The notes below the pieces were generated by a model, which saw nothing but the letters and a program-made list of their open reading frames with translations, made no database searches and was not told where the DNA came from. From NCBI RefSeq assembly GCF_011290685.1, contig NZ_JAANYN010000008.1, positions 112,107 to 176,106 of the forward strand: a stretch of DNA of 64,000 bases, read 5' to 3'. Source of the DNA: Cyclobacterium plantarum. GTDB lineage: Bacteria; Bacteroidota; Bacteroidia; Cytophagales; Cyclobacteriaceae. Shown piece by piece: positions 17,758 to 26,609 of this stretch. A program made the translations under genes and the position numbers. Within the stretch, counting starts at the first letter, position 1, and the number at the start of each line of letters is the position of its first letter.

Positions 17758-20076
17758 TTATTTATATTGATTAATTAATTGATGAATCGGTAATTTCATG
17801 CCTGCAAACAAGACCCTGCCCGGATTGGTGGGCGCGTAAATGGTAGTTTGATTGAAAAGGTTAAATCCACCTGCTTCGAGCATGATTCCATTGTTCAGGG
17901 CCTTGTTAAGGCTCAGGTTCCAACTGATAAGTCCGGGAGCATATTCTGCGGAGTCGTCCAGTATGAGGTTCCCATTCACATCGCCAAATCCAAATTTACC
18001 CCTGTAGATGACCCTGAGCGCCATGTTTATGCCGGTAGTGGATTCCTGGTAGTTGATTTTCACATTGCCATTATGCCGGCTCCTGTTAAATAAGCCGCCG
18101 TAATCGCTCCTTTGAACCCGTTGGCTGCGGTTTTGGGCATCCCGGCGGAAAAGTTCTCCTGCATCGATTTTTTCCAAAACATCCAGGTCCTTTGTATCCA
18201 GGTACATGTAACCCAGAGAAAATTGCAGGTTTTCCGATACCCGAAAGGTCCAGTCCAATTCCGCACCCCTGCTGATTACCCTGGCAATGTTGAAATAGGA
18301 GAAGGCATTTTGGCCGGAGTTCAGGCGGGCTACCAGAGCTGTTTCGATCAGATTGGAAATGTTGTTTTGAAAAAAATTGCCCTGAAACAATAAGTCCCCC
18401 GAGATTTTCCACCTAAACCCTGTGTTGATGGCGCGGGAACTTTCTGCCTCTAACTGGCCAAATTGACTGGAGTTGAGCAGCATTTGTTGTACCAATCCCT
18501 GGGATTGCAATCTTGCTATGCCCTGCTGAACCAGATTGGCCCCGAATACATAATAGCCTGCAGAAGGATTGTTGAAATTCAACAGCAACTGCCTGAAATC
18601 CGGGGCCTTGAAACCTGCCCCAAGTGAAAGTTGCCAGCTAAATCGTTCATTGAACTTGTACATCCCTGAAATCTTGGGACTGATTCTTTCACCATACTGG
18701 CTGTGCAAGTCTGCCCTTACTCCGGTAACCAGATTCCACTTTTCTGAAGGATCCCATTGGTGGTGTAAAAAGACATATCCGGCATCAAATCGATTATTGT
18801 CATCATACCTGGTGGCTTCCACGGTTTCCATCAGATGACCTAGCCCAATTGTGATGAGTTGTTTGGAATCCAATTGAAGGTCTGTCTGGAATTCTGTCCT
18901 GTGGTAATGCTGCTTGAAATCCTGCTCATCCAGAATTGATCCATCCTCTTGAAATACCGTCAGGGTATGGGTCTGGAAGAGGGAACTCATGCTCCTTAGC
19001 GTCATCTGCCATTGATCGTTGGGACGAAAGCTAATGGTAGGGTTCAGGTTCAGGTCCATGCGTTCTCCATTCAGGTCAGCCAATCTTGGACTTCCTTCTC
19101 CAGCCACCTGCATGCTATTTTCCGAATTTTCATTATAAAACCGGGAATAAACCTTAAAATTCCACTTTTTGGTTTTCTTACCGATTTTAAATTGAGCCGT
19201 ACTGGCTTGATATGGACTTTGGGTTTTTCCTGGCACCTCGGGAGTTATATCAAATCCATCAGTCGAAAAGCGGTTGAAATAGGCATAAAGGTTCCAGTCA
19301 TTCTGGTTCATGCCGATCTCTCCGCTGAGGTCAAGGGTGTTGAACGAGCGGTACCTGGATTCCAGGTTGGCAACAATCCTTTCCTGACTTTTTTTAGTAA
19401 TGATGTTGATTACTCCTGCCATGGCCTCGCTTCCGTAAATCGCACTGGAGGGACCCCGAAGGACTTCGATCCGTTCGATATTGGAAACTGCAATCCTATC
19501 CAGGTCAAAAGTTCCAGCGGTCCGGCCTATCAGGGGTTCTCCATCCAGAAGTATCAATATATAATCCGACGAAAGTCCCTGCATTTGCAGACCTGCGCCA
19601 TGATCTCCCACTACCTGCAGGCCTGTTTGTTCACGGAGTATCTCCGAAAGCCGCATGCCCCCTGTTTCCTGGATTTTCTTTCGGGTAATGATGGTGACCG
19701 GCATGGGCAAATCTTCTACACTGCGATCGGTTCGGGTGGCAGCTACCACCACTTCCCCCATCTGCCCGATCTTTTCCCTTAAATTGAACTTGTTTACCTG
19801 GCTGAGTTCTCTGGCCTGGAATATCCTTGTATCATAACCCATGGCAATTATTATGATCTCCTGGTCCTCCTGAAGGTTATCAGGAAGCTCAAATGAGCCA
19901 TCATTACCGACAGTAAGCACCTGTTCAGTTCCAATTTTCACCAGGGCATGGGGGATGGGATTGCCCTCAACATCCTGAATATAGATTGGATCGGAGGCAA
20001 AAGCCAGGCTGGGGATAATGAGCAACCCGAATAGCCCGACAAGTATTTTATATTTATTAAGATTAATTCTATACAT
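17758..20076 (-). CDS. hmuR: HmuR-type TonB-dependent haem receptor
   Basis: The 772-residue outer-membrane receptor has a signal peptide ending near AFA (about residue 27), a short CarboxypepD_reg-like domain, a TonB-box region (GEVVVAATRTDRSVEDLPMPVTII), a plug with ERIEVLRGPSSAIYGSEAMAGVINII, and a 22-strand-type barrel. The barrel carries GAGFKAPDFRQLLLNF, which corresponds to the FRAP motif of haem receptors. Context (HmuY downstream, HmuS and an ABC importer upstream) makes haem the likely ligand. A hairpin lies in the 43-base gap after hmuS and may lower or uncouple expression of hmuR/hmuY. Confidence 0.9.
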   Translation of the reverse strand: MYRINLNKYKILVGLFGLLIIPSLAFASDPIYIQDVEGNPIPHALVKIGTEQVLTVGNDGSFELPDNLQEDQEIIIIAMGYDTRIFQARELSQVNKFNLREKIGQMGEVVVAATRTDRSVEDLPMPVTIITRKKIQETGGMRLSEILREQTGLQVVGDHGAGLQMQGLSSDYILILLDGEPLIGRTAGTFDLDRIAVSNIERIEVLRGPSSAIYGSEAMAGVINIITKKSQERIVANLESRYRSFNTLDLSGEIGMNQNDWNLYAYFNRFSTDGFDITPEVPGKTQSPYQASTAQFKIGKKTKKWNFKVYSRFYNENSENSMQVAGEGSPRLADLNGERMDLNLNPTISFRPNDQWQMTLRSMSSLFQTHTLTVFQEDGSILDEQDFKQHYHRTEFQTDLQLDSKQLITIGLGHLMETVEATRYDDNNRFDAGYVFLHHQWDPSEKWNLVTGVRADLHSQYGERISPKISGMYKFNERFSWQLSLGAGFKAPDFRQLLLNFNNPSAGYYVFGANLVQQGIARLQSQGLVQQMLLNSSQFGQLEAESSRAINTGFRWKISGDLLFQGNFFQNNISNLIETALVARLNSGQNAFSYFNIARVISRGAELDWTFRVSENLQFSLGYMYLDTKDLDVLEKIDAGELFRRDAQNRSQRVQRSDYGGLFNRSRHNGNVKINYQESTTGINMALRVIYRGKFGFGDVNGNLILDDSAEYAPGLISWNLSLNKALNNGIMLEAGGFNLFNQTTIYAPTNPGRVLFAGMKLPIHQLINQYK

Positions 20077-20088
20077 AAGACTAAAATT

Positions 20089-20115
20089 TTTCCCGGTGCT
20101 GGTTCTACCGGGAAA
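20089..20115 (-). promoter_or_regulatory. Intercistronic hairpin between hmuS and hmuR
   Basis: TTTCCCGGT (20089-20097) and ACCGGGAAA (20107-20115) form a perfect 9-bp GC-rich stem flanked by A/T runs, in the 43-base gap between the hmuS stop and the hmuR start. On the minus strand it looks like a terminator or attenuator, or an mRNA-stability element separating transporter from receptor genes. Confidence 0.55.
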
Positions 20116-20119
20116 TTTT

Positions 20120-21172
20120 TTATAAACTGTCTATCAGATTTTTCCAGCGTTCATTTTGCGGAAGTCCGGGCTTTCTCAGTCCAAATAACTGGGCAATCAT
20201 TTCGCCATCCTTGTCGAACAATTCCAAAGAGGAAACCAGCCCATCATCGGTGTTTTTGTGAACCACCCATGCCTCAGCAATACAAGTTTCATCCATATGC
20301 ATGTTAAAATCAGGATCCATTACGTTGAGCCAATCCCCCAATTGGCGGATGGTACGCACTTTTCCCTGATGAATTTGTATGTTCCCCTTGTTGCCGGCGA
20401 AAATCATGATTGGCATCTTTTCATCCGATGCTACCTCCAGGATTTTTCGGCTGGATAACCTGTCTACAGGGTAGGCCCATTTTTCTCCTATCCATTTGAT
20501 GGCATCCAGGCGGTGCACATTGTATTTCCGGAGCATTCCAAAAAAATCATGGGTGTCTTTCATATTTTCCCAATCCTTTGCAAAAGCCTCCCTGTCTACC
20601 GCACTGGCATAGGTTTGAGGCTCAAAAGGAAGGGCCTGTATTGGATCACTTTCCTTCTTTTGCCGATAGGTGGCTACCATGTTGTCATACGCATCCTGGT
20701 TGCTATTTTCCTGCAGGTAGATTTTTAGAATTGCATCCCCCGCCTGATCAAAAAACTGAAAGCTTCTCATGGTGCCACGTGCGGTTTCAGTGGTAACGGC
20801 AAAACCATATTTCCACTTGTTCAAAAACACCCGCTGCTCAATAGGGCCTATTACTGTGGCGATTTGGCTTGGAGCAGTGCCATGGATGGTGATTTTCTGG
20901 AAATTTCCCTTGTGTTCAAGTACACAACCGTCATTTCTGGTTAAGGCCATCACTTTTCCCAGTTCCCGGCAGGAGAGAAGGATCCTGGCCCAATCATCTT
21001 TTAAACGAATGGGTGCCGGATTTTCAGTGGTCAGCAGTAATTCGAGTTCTGAAACCTCAAGGATTTTTGCTGCATCCCTGATTCTTGTTTTCGGTTGATT
21101 GGCCTTTAGGGTTTCCCAGGCATCCTTTAGTGCTGTGGCTGAGGGATATTTCAATGTAGTTTCCATAATCAA
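20120..21172 (-). CDS. hmuS: HemS/HmuS-type haemin-degrading factor
   Basis: The 350 residues comprise the two tandem HemS-like repeats (about 30-170 and 205-345). Typical family segments are seen: MALTRNDGCVLEHKGNF and MIFAGNKGNIQIHQGKV at matching positions of the two halves, and WLNVMDPDFNMHMDETCIAEAW. HemS/ChuS/HmuS proteins bind incoming cytoplasmic haem and either store, deliver or cleave it to free iron. The start overlaps the stop of the ABC ATPase gene by four bases (21169-21172), so the two are translationally coupled. Confidence 0.93.
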   Translation of the reverse strand: MIMETTLKYPSATALKDAWETLKANQPKTRIRDAAKILEVSELELLLTTENPAPIRLKDDWARILLSCRELGKVMALTRNDGCVLEHKGNFQKITIHGTAPSQIATVIGPIEQRVFLNKWKYGFAVTTETARGTMRSFQFFDQAGDAILKIYLQENSNQDAYDNMVATYRQKKESDPIQALPFEPQTYASAVDREAFAKDWENMKDTHDFFGMLRKYNVHRLDAIKWIGEKWAYPVDRLSSRKILEVASDEKMPIMIFAGNKGNIQIHQGKVRTIRQLGDWLNVMDPDFNMHMDETCIAEAWVVHKNTDDGLVSSLELFDKDGEMIAQLFGLRKPGLPQNERWKNLIDSL

Positions 21173-21978
21173 GCAAATTTGAAATTAGTAGTGTATGAAC
21201 TTTTTTTGTTGGGAGCGAGGCTGCTGACATAGATCGGGGCCGCAGGTCCATCCGTTTCCACATGTATGGGGTAATCAAAATTTCGTTGAAGGTTTTCCGC
21301 AGTCATCACTTCCCGGATGGGCCCTTGTTTTATTACAGTACCATTTTTGAGCAATACCGCATTGTCGGCATAATTAGCGGCCAGGTTGAGGTCGTGTAAG
21401 ATGGCCAGAATCCCGATATTTCTATGTTTCAATTGCCCAATGATCTCCAGAATATGGTGCTGCTGGGCAATGTCCATACTGGAAGTGGGTTCGTCCAGAA
21501 GCAGGTACCTGGGAAAACTTTTGATTTCCCAAATCTGGCACAAGACCCTTGCCAGCTGAACCCGTTGCTTTTCTCCCCCGGAAAGGTTGCCATATAATTG
21601 ATTTTTCAGCTCCCAGGTATGGGTGGCTTTCATGACCTCCTCAACGGTGTTGGACGGATATTTCTTTTTGGAAAGCATAAGTCCAAGCATCACCACCTCA
21701 ATGACCTGGAAAGGGAAAGTCATGGTACTGTGCTGAGGCATCACCGCTCGCAGATGAGCAAGTTCCTTTGGTTTTAAACCGCTGATGGGGAGACCATTGT
21801 ACCTGACCATGCCCTGTTTACAGAGTAATTCCCCGGACAATAGCCGGAAGAGGGTGGACTTACCTGCACCATTTGGTCCCAGCAAAACGGTCATCTCACC
21901 CGGCTTCAGATGAATGCTGACCTGGTCTACAATAGGTTTATTATTGATACAGAAATGAATGTTTTTCGCTTCCAGCAT
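21169..21978 (-). CDS. hmuV: Haem ABC transporter ATP-binding protein
   Basis: A 269-residue FecE/HmuV-type ATPase with Walker A GPNGAGKST (34-42), Q-loop MPQHS (80-84), signature LSGGEKQRVQLARVL (132-146), Walker B LLLDEPTSSMD (159-169) and the switch His in AILHDLNLAANYAD. It energises the HmuU permease. It sits one base downstream of hmuU and overlaps hmuS, so it is within the operon hmuT-U-V-S-R-Y. Confidence 0.95.
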   Translation of the reverse strand: MLEAKNIHFCINNKPIVDQVSIHLKPGEMTVLLGPNGAGKSTLFRLLSGELLCKQGMVRYNGLPISGLKPKELAHLRAVMPQHSTMTFPFQVIEVVMLGLMLSKKKYPSNTVEEVMKATHTWELKNQLYGNLSGGEKQRVQLARVLCQIWEIKSFPRYLLLDEPTSSMDIAQQHHILEIIGQLKHRNIGILAILHDLNLAANYADNAVLLKNGTVIKQGPIREVMTAENLQRNFDYPIHVETDGPAAPIYVSSLAPNKKSSYTTNFKFA

Positions 21979-21979
21979 A

Positions 21980-23041
21980 TCAGGTTCTTATTTTTTTCAC
22001 GTTAATGATCAGCCAGATAAAAAAAGGCGATCCGATAATAGCCGTGATGATTCCGATGGGCATCTCTGCAGGCATTACCAAAGTTCTGGCCAACAGGTCC
22101 GCTCCGGTAAGCAGGCAGGCACCTAATAGAAAGGCTCCTGATAAAACCAACCGGTGATCAGCACCAAATGAAAGCCGGATCAGATGGGGGACGATCAATC
22201 CCACAAATCCAATGGTGCCGGTCATGGATACGCCCACGCCAACCACCAGGGCACTCATAAAAAGTACAATGTATTTTACCTTTTGCACATTCACCCCCAT
22301 GTGGAAAGCCTCGTTTTCCCCCAGTGCCAGTGCATTGAGATTGCGGTATTGAAGCATGATCCAACAAGAGGGGGCAAGAATCAGTAAAAATGCAATTTTG
22401 ACCTTATTCCAATTGGCACCCCCCACATCCCCCAGGCTCCAGAAGGTAAAATTCCTTATGGCCGCTTCATCCGCATAAAATATGGCCAGACCTATCAAGG
22501 CACTTGAGAGGGCAGTCAGGGCAACCCCGGCAAGGATCAACAGGGAAATATCTGTTTTGCCTCCATAATTGGCCATTTTGTAAACCAACAGGACGTTGAT
22601 CAAGCCACCAACAAAAGCAAATAATGGAAGACTAAAGCTACCAAAAAGACCGGTAATCCAGGGAAAGGAGGCCCCAAAAACAATAAAAATCACAGCAAAT
22701 AAGGCACCTCCGCTGCTCACCCCGATCAGTCCGGGTTCTACCAGGGGATTTCTGAAAAGGCCTTGCAGGGCCGCTCCGGATATACCAAGTCCTCCCCCCA
22801 CCAACATAGCCAGCAACACCCTGGGAAATCGTATTTGTAATAACACATTGGTTTCCTGAACAGTATAACTTCCAGACACTATTCCCAGCTGCTGCAATAG
22901 AATGGAAATGGCATTGGAGAAAGGAATCGAAAATGCCCCGATAGATAGGGAAAAAACAGCAAGCATCACCATCCCCAAACCCAAAATGGATAGTACCAGG
23001 TTTTGATGTTGCATTTTCGAATAGACCAGGTTTTGGATCAT
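21980..23041 (-). CDS. hmuU: Haem ABC transporter permease (FecCD/BtuC family)
   Basis: At 353 residues with about ten membrane helices this matches FecCD permeases: RFPRVLLAMLVGGGLGISGAALQGLFRNPL (residues about 70-99), the EAA-like coupling segment ALGENEAFHMGVNVQ and GTIGFVGLIVPHLIRLSFG. It forms the homodimeric channel for haem across the inner membrane. The start overlaps the hmuT stop by four bases. Confidence 0.95.
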   Translation of the reverse strand: MIQNLVYSKMQHQNLVLSILGLGMVMLAVFSLSIGAFSIPFSNAISILLQQLGIVSGSYTVQETNVLLQIRFPRVLLAMLVGGGLGISGAALQGLFRNPLVEPGLIGVSSGGALFAVIFIVFGASFPWITGLFGSFSLPLFAFVGGLINVLLVYKMANYGGKTDISLLILAGVALTALSSALIGLAIFYADEAAIRNFTFWSLGDVGGANWNKVKIAFLLILAPSCWIMLQYRNLNALALGENEAFHMGVNVQKVKYIVLFMSALVVGVGVSMTGTIGFVGLIVPHLIRLSFGADHRLVLSGAFLLGACLLTGADLLARTLVMPAEMPIGIITAIIGSPFFIWLIINVKKIRT

Positions 23042-23895
23042 CGTTCCTCGCGGTTTACACTTTTGGCCAACTCCAGTGCTGCCTTTCCTACTCTGGGGCC
23101 AAAACCTGAAAGATAAAGGCCATCAAAAGCCAGGATGCCATCCTGCTGAACGGCTCTGGTTTGTTCTATGCCTTGGATGTTTCTTACCCCTGCTTTGCCT
23201 CCCAGGGATTGGAGGCTTGATTCAAAAAAGAGCAGGTATTCTGGATCCATGGACACCAGGGCTTCTGGTGTCAGGGGGATAAAATCTTTGAAGCCTTTTC
23301 CAACGGATGTTATGGCTGCCATTTGAAGGAGAGATTCCGCAAAAGTATCCTCACCCGCCACAAATACGTTTTCCTGCCCCCGGGCCATGACAAAAGCCAT
23401 TTTTGGCTGCTTTTTTAGTTTGGAGGTGTAAGTTTCCAATTCCTGGATATCCCGGTCTAATTTTGCGGCCATTACTTTCCCTTTTTCCGGTACTTCCAAA
23501 AATTCAGCCAATGCTTCAATTAGTTTATAGGTACCAGGGAGATCTTTGGGCTTTTCAAATTCATGGATTTCCAATTCAGCAGCTTCCAATTGTGCCACCA
23601 CATCAGCTGTAAGGTAGCCAGATTCCATTAAAAGCATGTCCGGTCCCAGGGCCAGGATGCCTTCTGCTTTGATCTGGTTGCGATATCCTATGGAGGGCAA
23701 TTCCTGCATAGCCAAAGGGTAGGTGGAAGTGATGTCGGTGGCGATAATGGATGCACCAAAACCCAGTTCATAAACGATTTCCGTAATGGTTCCTCCGGCA
23801 GTGATTATCGTTTGGTTATTTGAATCCTTTTCTTTGGATCCGGATGAACAGGCCATAGACAGGAGTGAGAATAGAATGAGGTAATGCTGTTTCAT
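23038..23895 (-). CDS. hmuT: Haem ABC transporter substrate-binding lipoprotein
   Basis: The 285-residue lipoprotein (LLSMACSSG, Cys16) is a class III periplasmic binding protein (TroA/BtuF-type fold): TIITAGGTITEIVYELGFG, a middle long helix (about 125-145), then ALVSMDPEYLLFFES and the C-terminal AFDGLYLSGFGPRVGKAALEL. In HmuT proteins a Tyr or His co-ordinates haem; TSTYPLAMQELPSIGYRNQ (about 57-75) contains plausible Tyr ligands. It is the first gene of the operon, so the promoter and operator at 23900-23960 should drive all six genes. Confidence 0.92.
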   Translation of the reverse strand: MKQHYLILFSLLSMACSSGSKEKDSNNQTIITAGGTITEIVYELGFGASIIATDITSTYPLAMQELPSIGYRNQIKAEGILALGPDMLLMESGYLTADVVAQLEAAELEIHEFEKPKDLPGTYKLIEALAEFLEVPEKGKVMAAKLDRDIQELETYTSKLKKQPKMAFVMARGQENVFVAGEDTFAESLLQMAAITSVGKGFKDFIPLTPEALVSMDPEYLLFFESSLQSLGGKAGVRNIQGIEQTRAVQQDGILAFDGLYLSGFGPRVGKAALELAKSVNREER

Positions 23896-23936
23896 TTATT
23901 AAGATTGATTATAAATAGATATGCAAATATTACTCT

Positions 23937-23955
23937 ATTTGGATTAAATCCAAAT
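23937..23955. promoter_or_regulatory. Candidate operator of the haem operon: ATTTGGATT-A-AATCCAAAT
   Basis: A perfect 9-bp inverted repeat with a one-base centre, 42 bases upstream of the hmuT start. Length and symmetry fit a metal-responsive repressor of the Fur or DtxR type, but the sequence differs from the site in front of the DtxR gene at 59140. Iron- or haem-dependent repression is inferred from the operon. Confidence 0.6.
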
Positions 23956-24464
23956 TAATATTAATTGAAAATTTCTATGGATATTCAATTTTCATAAATA
24001 ATTTTTAGGGGGAAACACCTATTCATCATTTCTAATTTTCTTGCATTATTTTGGGACAAAAATATTTCCGAATTTTTTATTTATTTATTCAACCAAATGT
24101 CTTAGGCGAAATGCATTTTTAAGAATGATATCAACATATTTAATTTTCAGCCTGGAATTATTTCAAACAAGTAAACCAAAAGGAAAAGAATTTTTTCCTT
24201 ATTTAAGCAGCAAATAACTACCTGTTTTTGAATTGGCCCGTTGTTAAAAATCAATTATAAATGGAAAATATTATAGCAATAGTCGTAAAAAAATAGATTT
24301 AGTTTCACGGTTTTTCCTATAGTTTGAAGGGCGAAATCTTTCATTATATTTGGAAATAAATTGAGCGCTAGGGAAAAAAAATACTCACAGTTCATTGTTA
24401 AAATCAATTTTTAAGTCAAGGGAATTTTTATCGACGTATTTATTTAAATTTATTCTAAAATTAT
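23956..24464. other. AT-rich divergent intergenic region
   Basis: About 510 bases between the haem operon (minus) and the secreted protein at 24465 (plus). It is very AT-rich with no coding frame; apart from the operator just before it I see no structured element. It must contain the promoter for 24465-25563. Confidence 0.4.
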
Positions 24465-25016
24465 ATGAAACGATTTTATTTTATTCTTTTATTCTGTTTT
24501 TTATGCCTATTATCTGTCCCGAGGGCACAAGATTTTGCTATTCCCACTGAAGGCAAATCATTGGTTTATTTTGTCAGATCTTCAGGTACCGGAGCCCTGA
24601 TTAACTTCAAATACTTTGATGGGGAAAACTATCTGGGAAAATTCAGAGGTAGAAATTACTTTATGTATGAATGTGATCCTGGTGAACATGTATTTTGGGT
24701 TACTTCTGAGAACAGGGACTTTGTGGAAGCAAGTCTGATGCCGGACAAAGTTTATTTTATTGAGGTAAGGCCAACTCCAGGTGCTTTAAAGGCTGCTGTA
24801 CGGTTGATTCCAATTGATGGGGATGATGCGAGATCCAAAAAAAGACTTGGGAAAATAATCTTAAAAAGGGACCCTGTATCACTTCAAAAATCAGATTTTT
24901 CTACTGAAGCGGAGGGACTGGAATATTATATTCAAAATGGTATGAAAAAGTACCTTTCTGACAAGGAAAAGGGAAAGAAAATCACTCAATTGCCTGCAAA
25001 CTTTTACCATAATTAG
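24465..25016 (+). CDS. Secreted DUF2846-like protein
   Basis: The 183-residue product has a Sec signal peptide (to about residue 22, PRAQ) and a single compact beta domain of the DUF2846 kind: SLVYFVRSSGTGALINFKYF, then DGENYLGKFRGRNYFMYECDPGEHVFWV, and VYFIEVRPTPG. These proteins present a small beta-sandwich at the cell surface or in the periplasm and have no known enzymatic role. The C-terminal 60 residues are helical and charged. It is followed 7 bases later by another secreted protein, so the two probably form an operon. Confidence 0.7.
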   Translation: MKRFYFILLFCFLCLLSVPRAQDFAIPTEGKSLVYFVRSSGTGALINFKYFDGENYLGKFRGRNYFMYECDPGEHVFWVTSENRDFVEASLMPDKVYFIEVRPTPGALKAAVRLIPIDGDDARSKKRLGKIILKRDPVSLQKSDFSTEAEGLEYYIQNGMKKYLSDKEKGKKITQLPANFYHN

Positions 25017-25023
25017 ACTGGTC

Positions 25024-25563
25024 ATGAAATCCTTCTTTTTATTGATTTTTGTGCTGTCTCTTGGTATTGGAGATCTATTTTCCCAACACCTGAGTTCTGC
25101 CGAGGGCAAGAGCTCCCTGGGCCTGGGTATTGGATTGCCTTACGGAGGGTTTGGAACACAAATTTCCTACAATACTGCCAATAATGTCAATGCATTTTTG
25201 GGATTGGGTTATAACTTGACCGGAATAGGGGTCAATGGGGGATTAAAGCTGATAGTGCCAAGTAAAAAGGATTATGAATTTTACTTTACCGGGATGTATG
25301 GGTACAATGCCGTCATTGTAATGAAAGGGGCCAAAGAGATGAATGGTACCTTTGGGGGTCCAAGTTTTGGTTCAGGGCTCAAAATTAATTCTTTGGTACA
25401 ACCCGGAGCATTTTGGGACATAGGATTACTGGTTCCTTTAAGATCTGCAAGCTATAAAGCCAGGCTGGAGGAAATCGAACAAAGCCCTTATATGCACGTC
25501 AATTCAAAACCCTGGCCGGTACTTTTTTATTTGGCCTACCATTTCCCACTTTCAAAATATTGA
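25024..25563 (+). CDS. Small outer-membrane beta-barrel-like protein
   Basis: The 179-residue product has a signal peptide (LLIFVLSLGIGDLFSQ) and an almost uninterrupted series of amphipathic strands with Gly/aromatic ends (SLGLGIGLPYGGFGTQISYN, AFLGLGYNLTGIGVNGGLKL, YEFYFTGMYGYN, PVLFYLAYHFPLSKY), as in 8-stranded outer-membrane barrels. No named family is recognised. It lies directly behind the DUF2846-like gene and ends 8 bases before the convergent acr3 stop. Confidence 0.65.
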   Translation: MKSFFLLIFVLSLGIGDLFSQHLSSAEGKSSLGLGIGLPYGGFGTQISYNTANNVNAFLGLGYNLTGIGVNGGLKLIVPSKKDYEFYFTGMYGYNAVIVMKGAKEMNGTFGGPSFGSGLKINSLVQPGAFWDIGLLVPLRSASYKARLEEIEQSPYMHVNSKPWPVLFYLAYHFPLSKY

Positions 25564-25571
25564 ATTGGAAA

Positions 25572-26609
25572 TTAATATCTCTTTCTATTGGCAAAAGCTA
25601 CCAGGGAAAGCATCACCGGTACTTCTACCAGTACTCCCACTACACAGACCAGGGCAGCAGGGCTTTCCAGGCCAAATAGTGCAATGGCTACAGCCACCGA
25701 TAATTCGAAAAAATTACTGGCTCCTATCATTGCAGCCGGCGCACAGACGGCATGGGTCAGCTTTAGCTTTTTTCCAGAATACCAGGCAATAAAGAAGATA
25801 AAGTAGGTTTGGATCACCAATGGTATGGCAATGAAGAAAATGATCCAGGGGTTGTCCAGGATATTACCCCCCTGAAAGGCAAACAACAAGACAAGGGTCA
25901 ATAGCAGGGCAAGGATACTAACAGGCTTGAATTTTGGCAAAAATCTTTCTTTAAACCAGCTTTCACCTTTTGTCCTGATTAAAGTCCTGCTGGTCAAATA
26001 TCCGGCCAGCAGAGGAACTACCACATAGATGAATATACTGATGATCAGGGTTTGGTAGGGAATATACACATCGGTGATGCCCAATAGAAAGCCTACAATG
26101 GGGACAAAAGCCACCAATATGATCAGGTCATTGACAGATACCTGCATCAGCGTATAATTGGGGTCTCCATCGCAGAGGTAAGACCAGACAAAGACCATGG
26201 CGGTACAGGGAGCGGCGCCCAGTAAAATGGCCCCGGCAATGTATTCTCCTGCCAATTCAGGAGAAATAAAGGCACTATAGATATTGGAAAAGAACAGCCA
26301 GGCGAAAAAAGTCATGGTAAAAGGCTTGATCAGCCAGTTGATCACTAGGGTGAGCACAATGCCTTTGGGTTTTTTTCCGATTTTCTTCAAACTGGAAAAA
26401 TCAATCTGAAGCATCATGGGATAGATCATCAACCAGATCAGGATGGCAATGGGTATATTTACCTGGTAGATTTCCAGGGAACTGAGAAAGGCCATGGTAT
26501 CAGCGGCAACAAAGCCAATACCTATGCCTCCCAGAATACACAAGGCTACCCAAAGGCTCAGGTATCTTTCAAAAAAAGCAATTTCTTTTTTTTCGGTTTT
26601 GGTGCTCAT
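25572..26609 (-). CDS. acr3: Arsenite efflux transporter, ACR3 family
   Basis: A 345-residue, ten-helix transporter of the ACR3/BASS superfamily. The hallmark GAAPCTAMVFVWSYLCDGDP (about residues 132-151) contains the essential conserved Cys; FIAWYSGKKLKL and IGASNFFELSVAVAIALFGL are further family segments. It exports As(III) at the inner membrane, here possibly with ArsA energising it. It is the last gene of the arsenic operon and overlaps arsC by four bases. Confidence 0.95.
   Translation of the reverse strand: MSTKTEKKEIAFFERYLSLWVALCILGGIGIGFVAADTMAFLSSLEIYQVNIPIAILIWLMIYPMMLQIDFSSLKKIGKKPKGIVLTLVINWLIKPFTMTFFAWLFFSNIYSAFISPELAGEYIAGAILLGAAPCTAMVFVWSYLCDGDPNYTLMQVSVNDLIILVAFVPIVGFLLGITDVYIPYQTLIISIFIYVVVPLLAGYLTSRTLIRTKGESWFKERFLPKFKPVSILALLLTLVLLFAFQGGNILDNPWIIFFIAIPLVIQTYFIFFIAWYSGKKLKLTHAVCAPAAMIGASNFFELSVAVAIALFGLESPAALVCVVGVLVEVPVMLSLVAFANRKRY

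Noticed and set aside
19012-19782. 256-codon open frame on the plus strand inside hmuR
   Set aside because: It lies antisense to a well-supported TonB receptor; its translation has no signal, domain or coherent pattern, and results from codon bias of the real gene.
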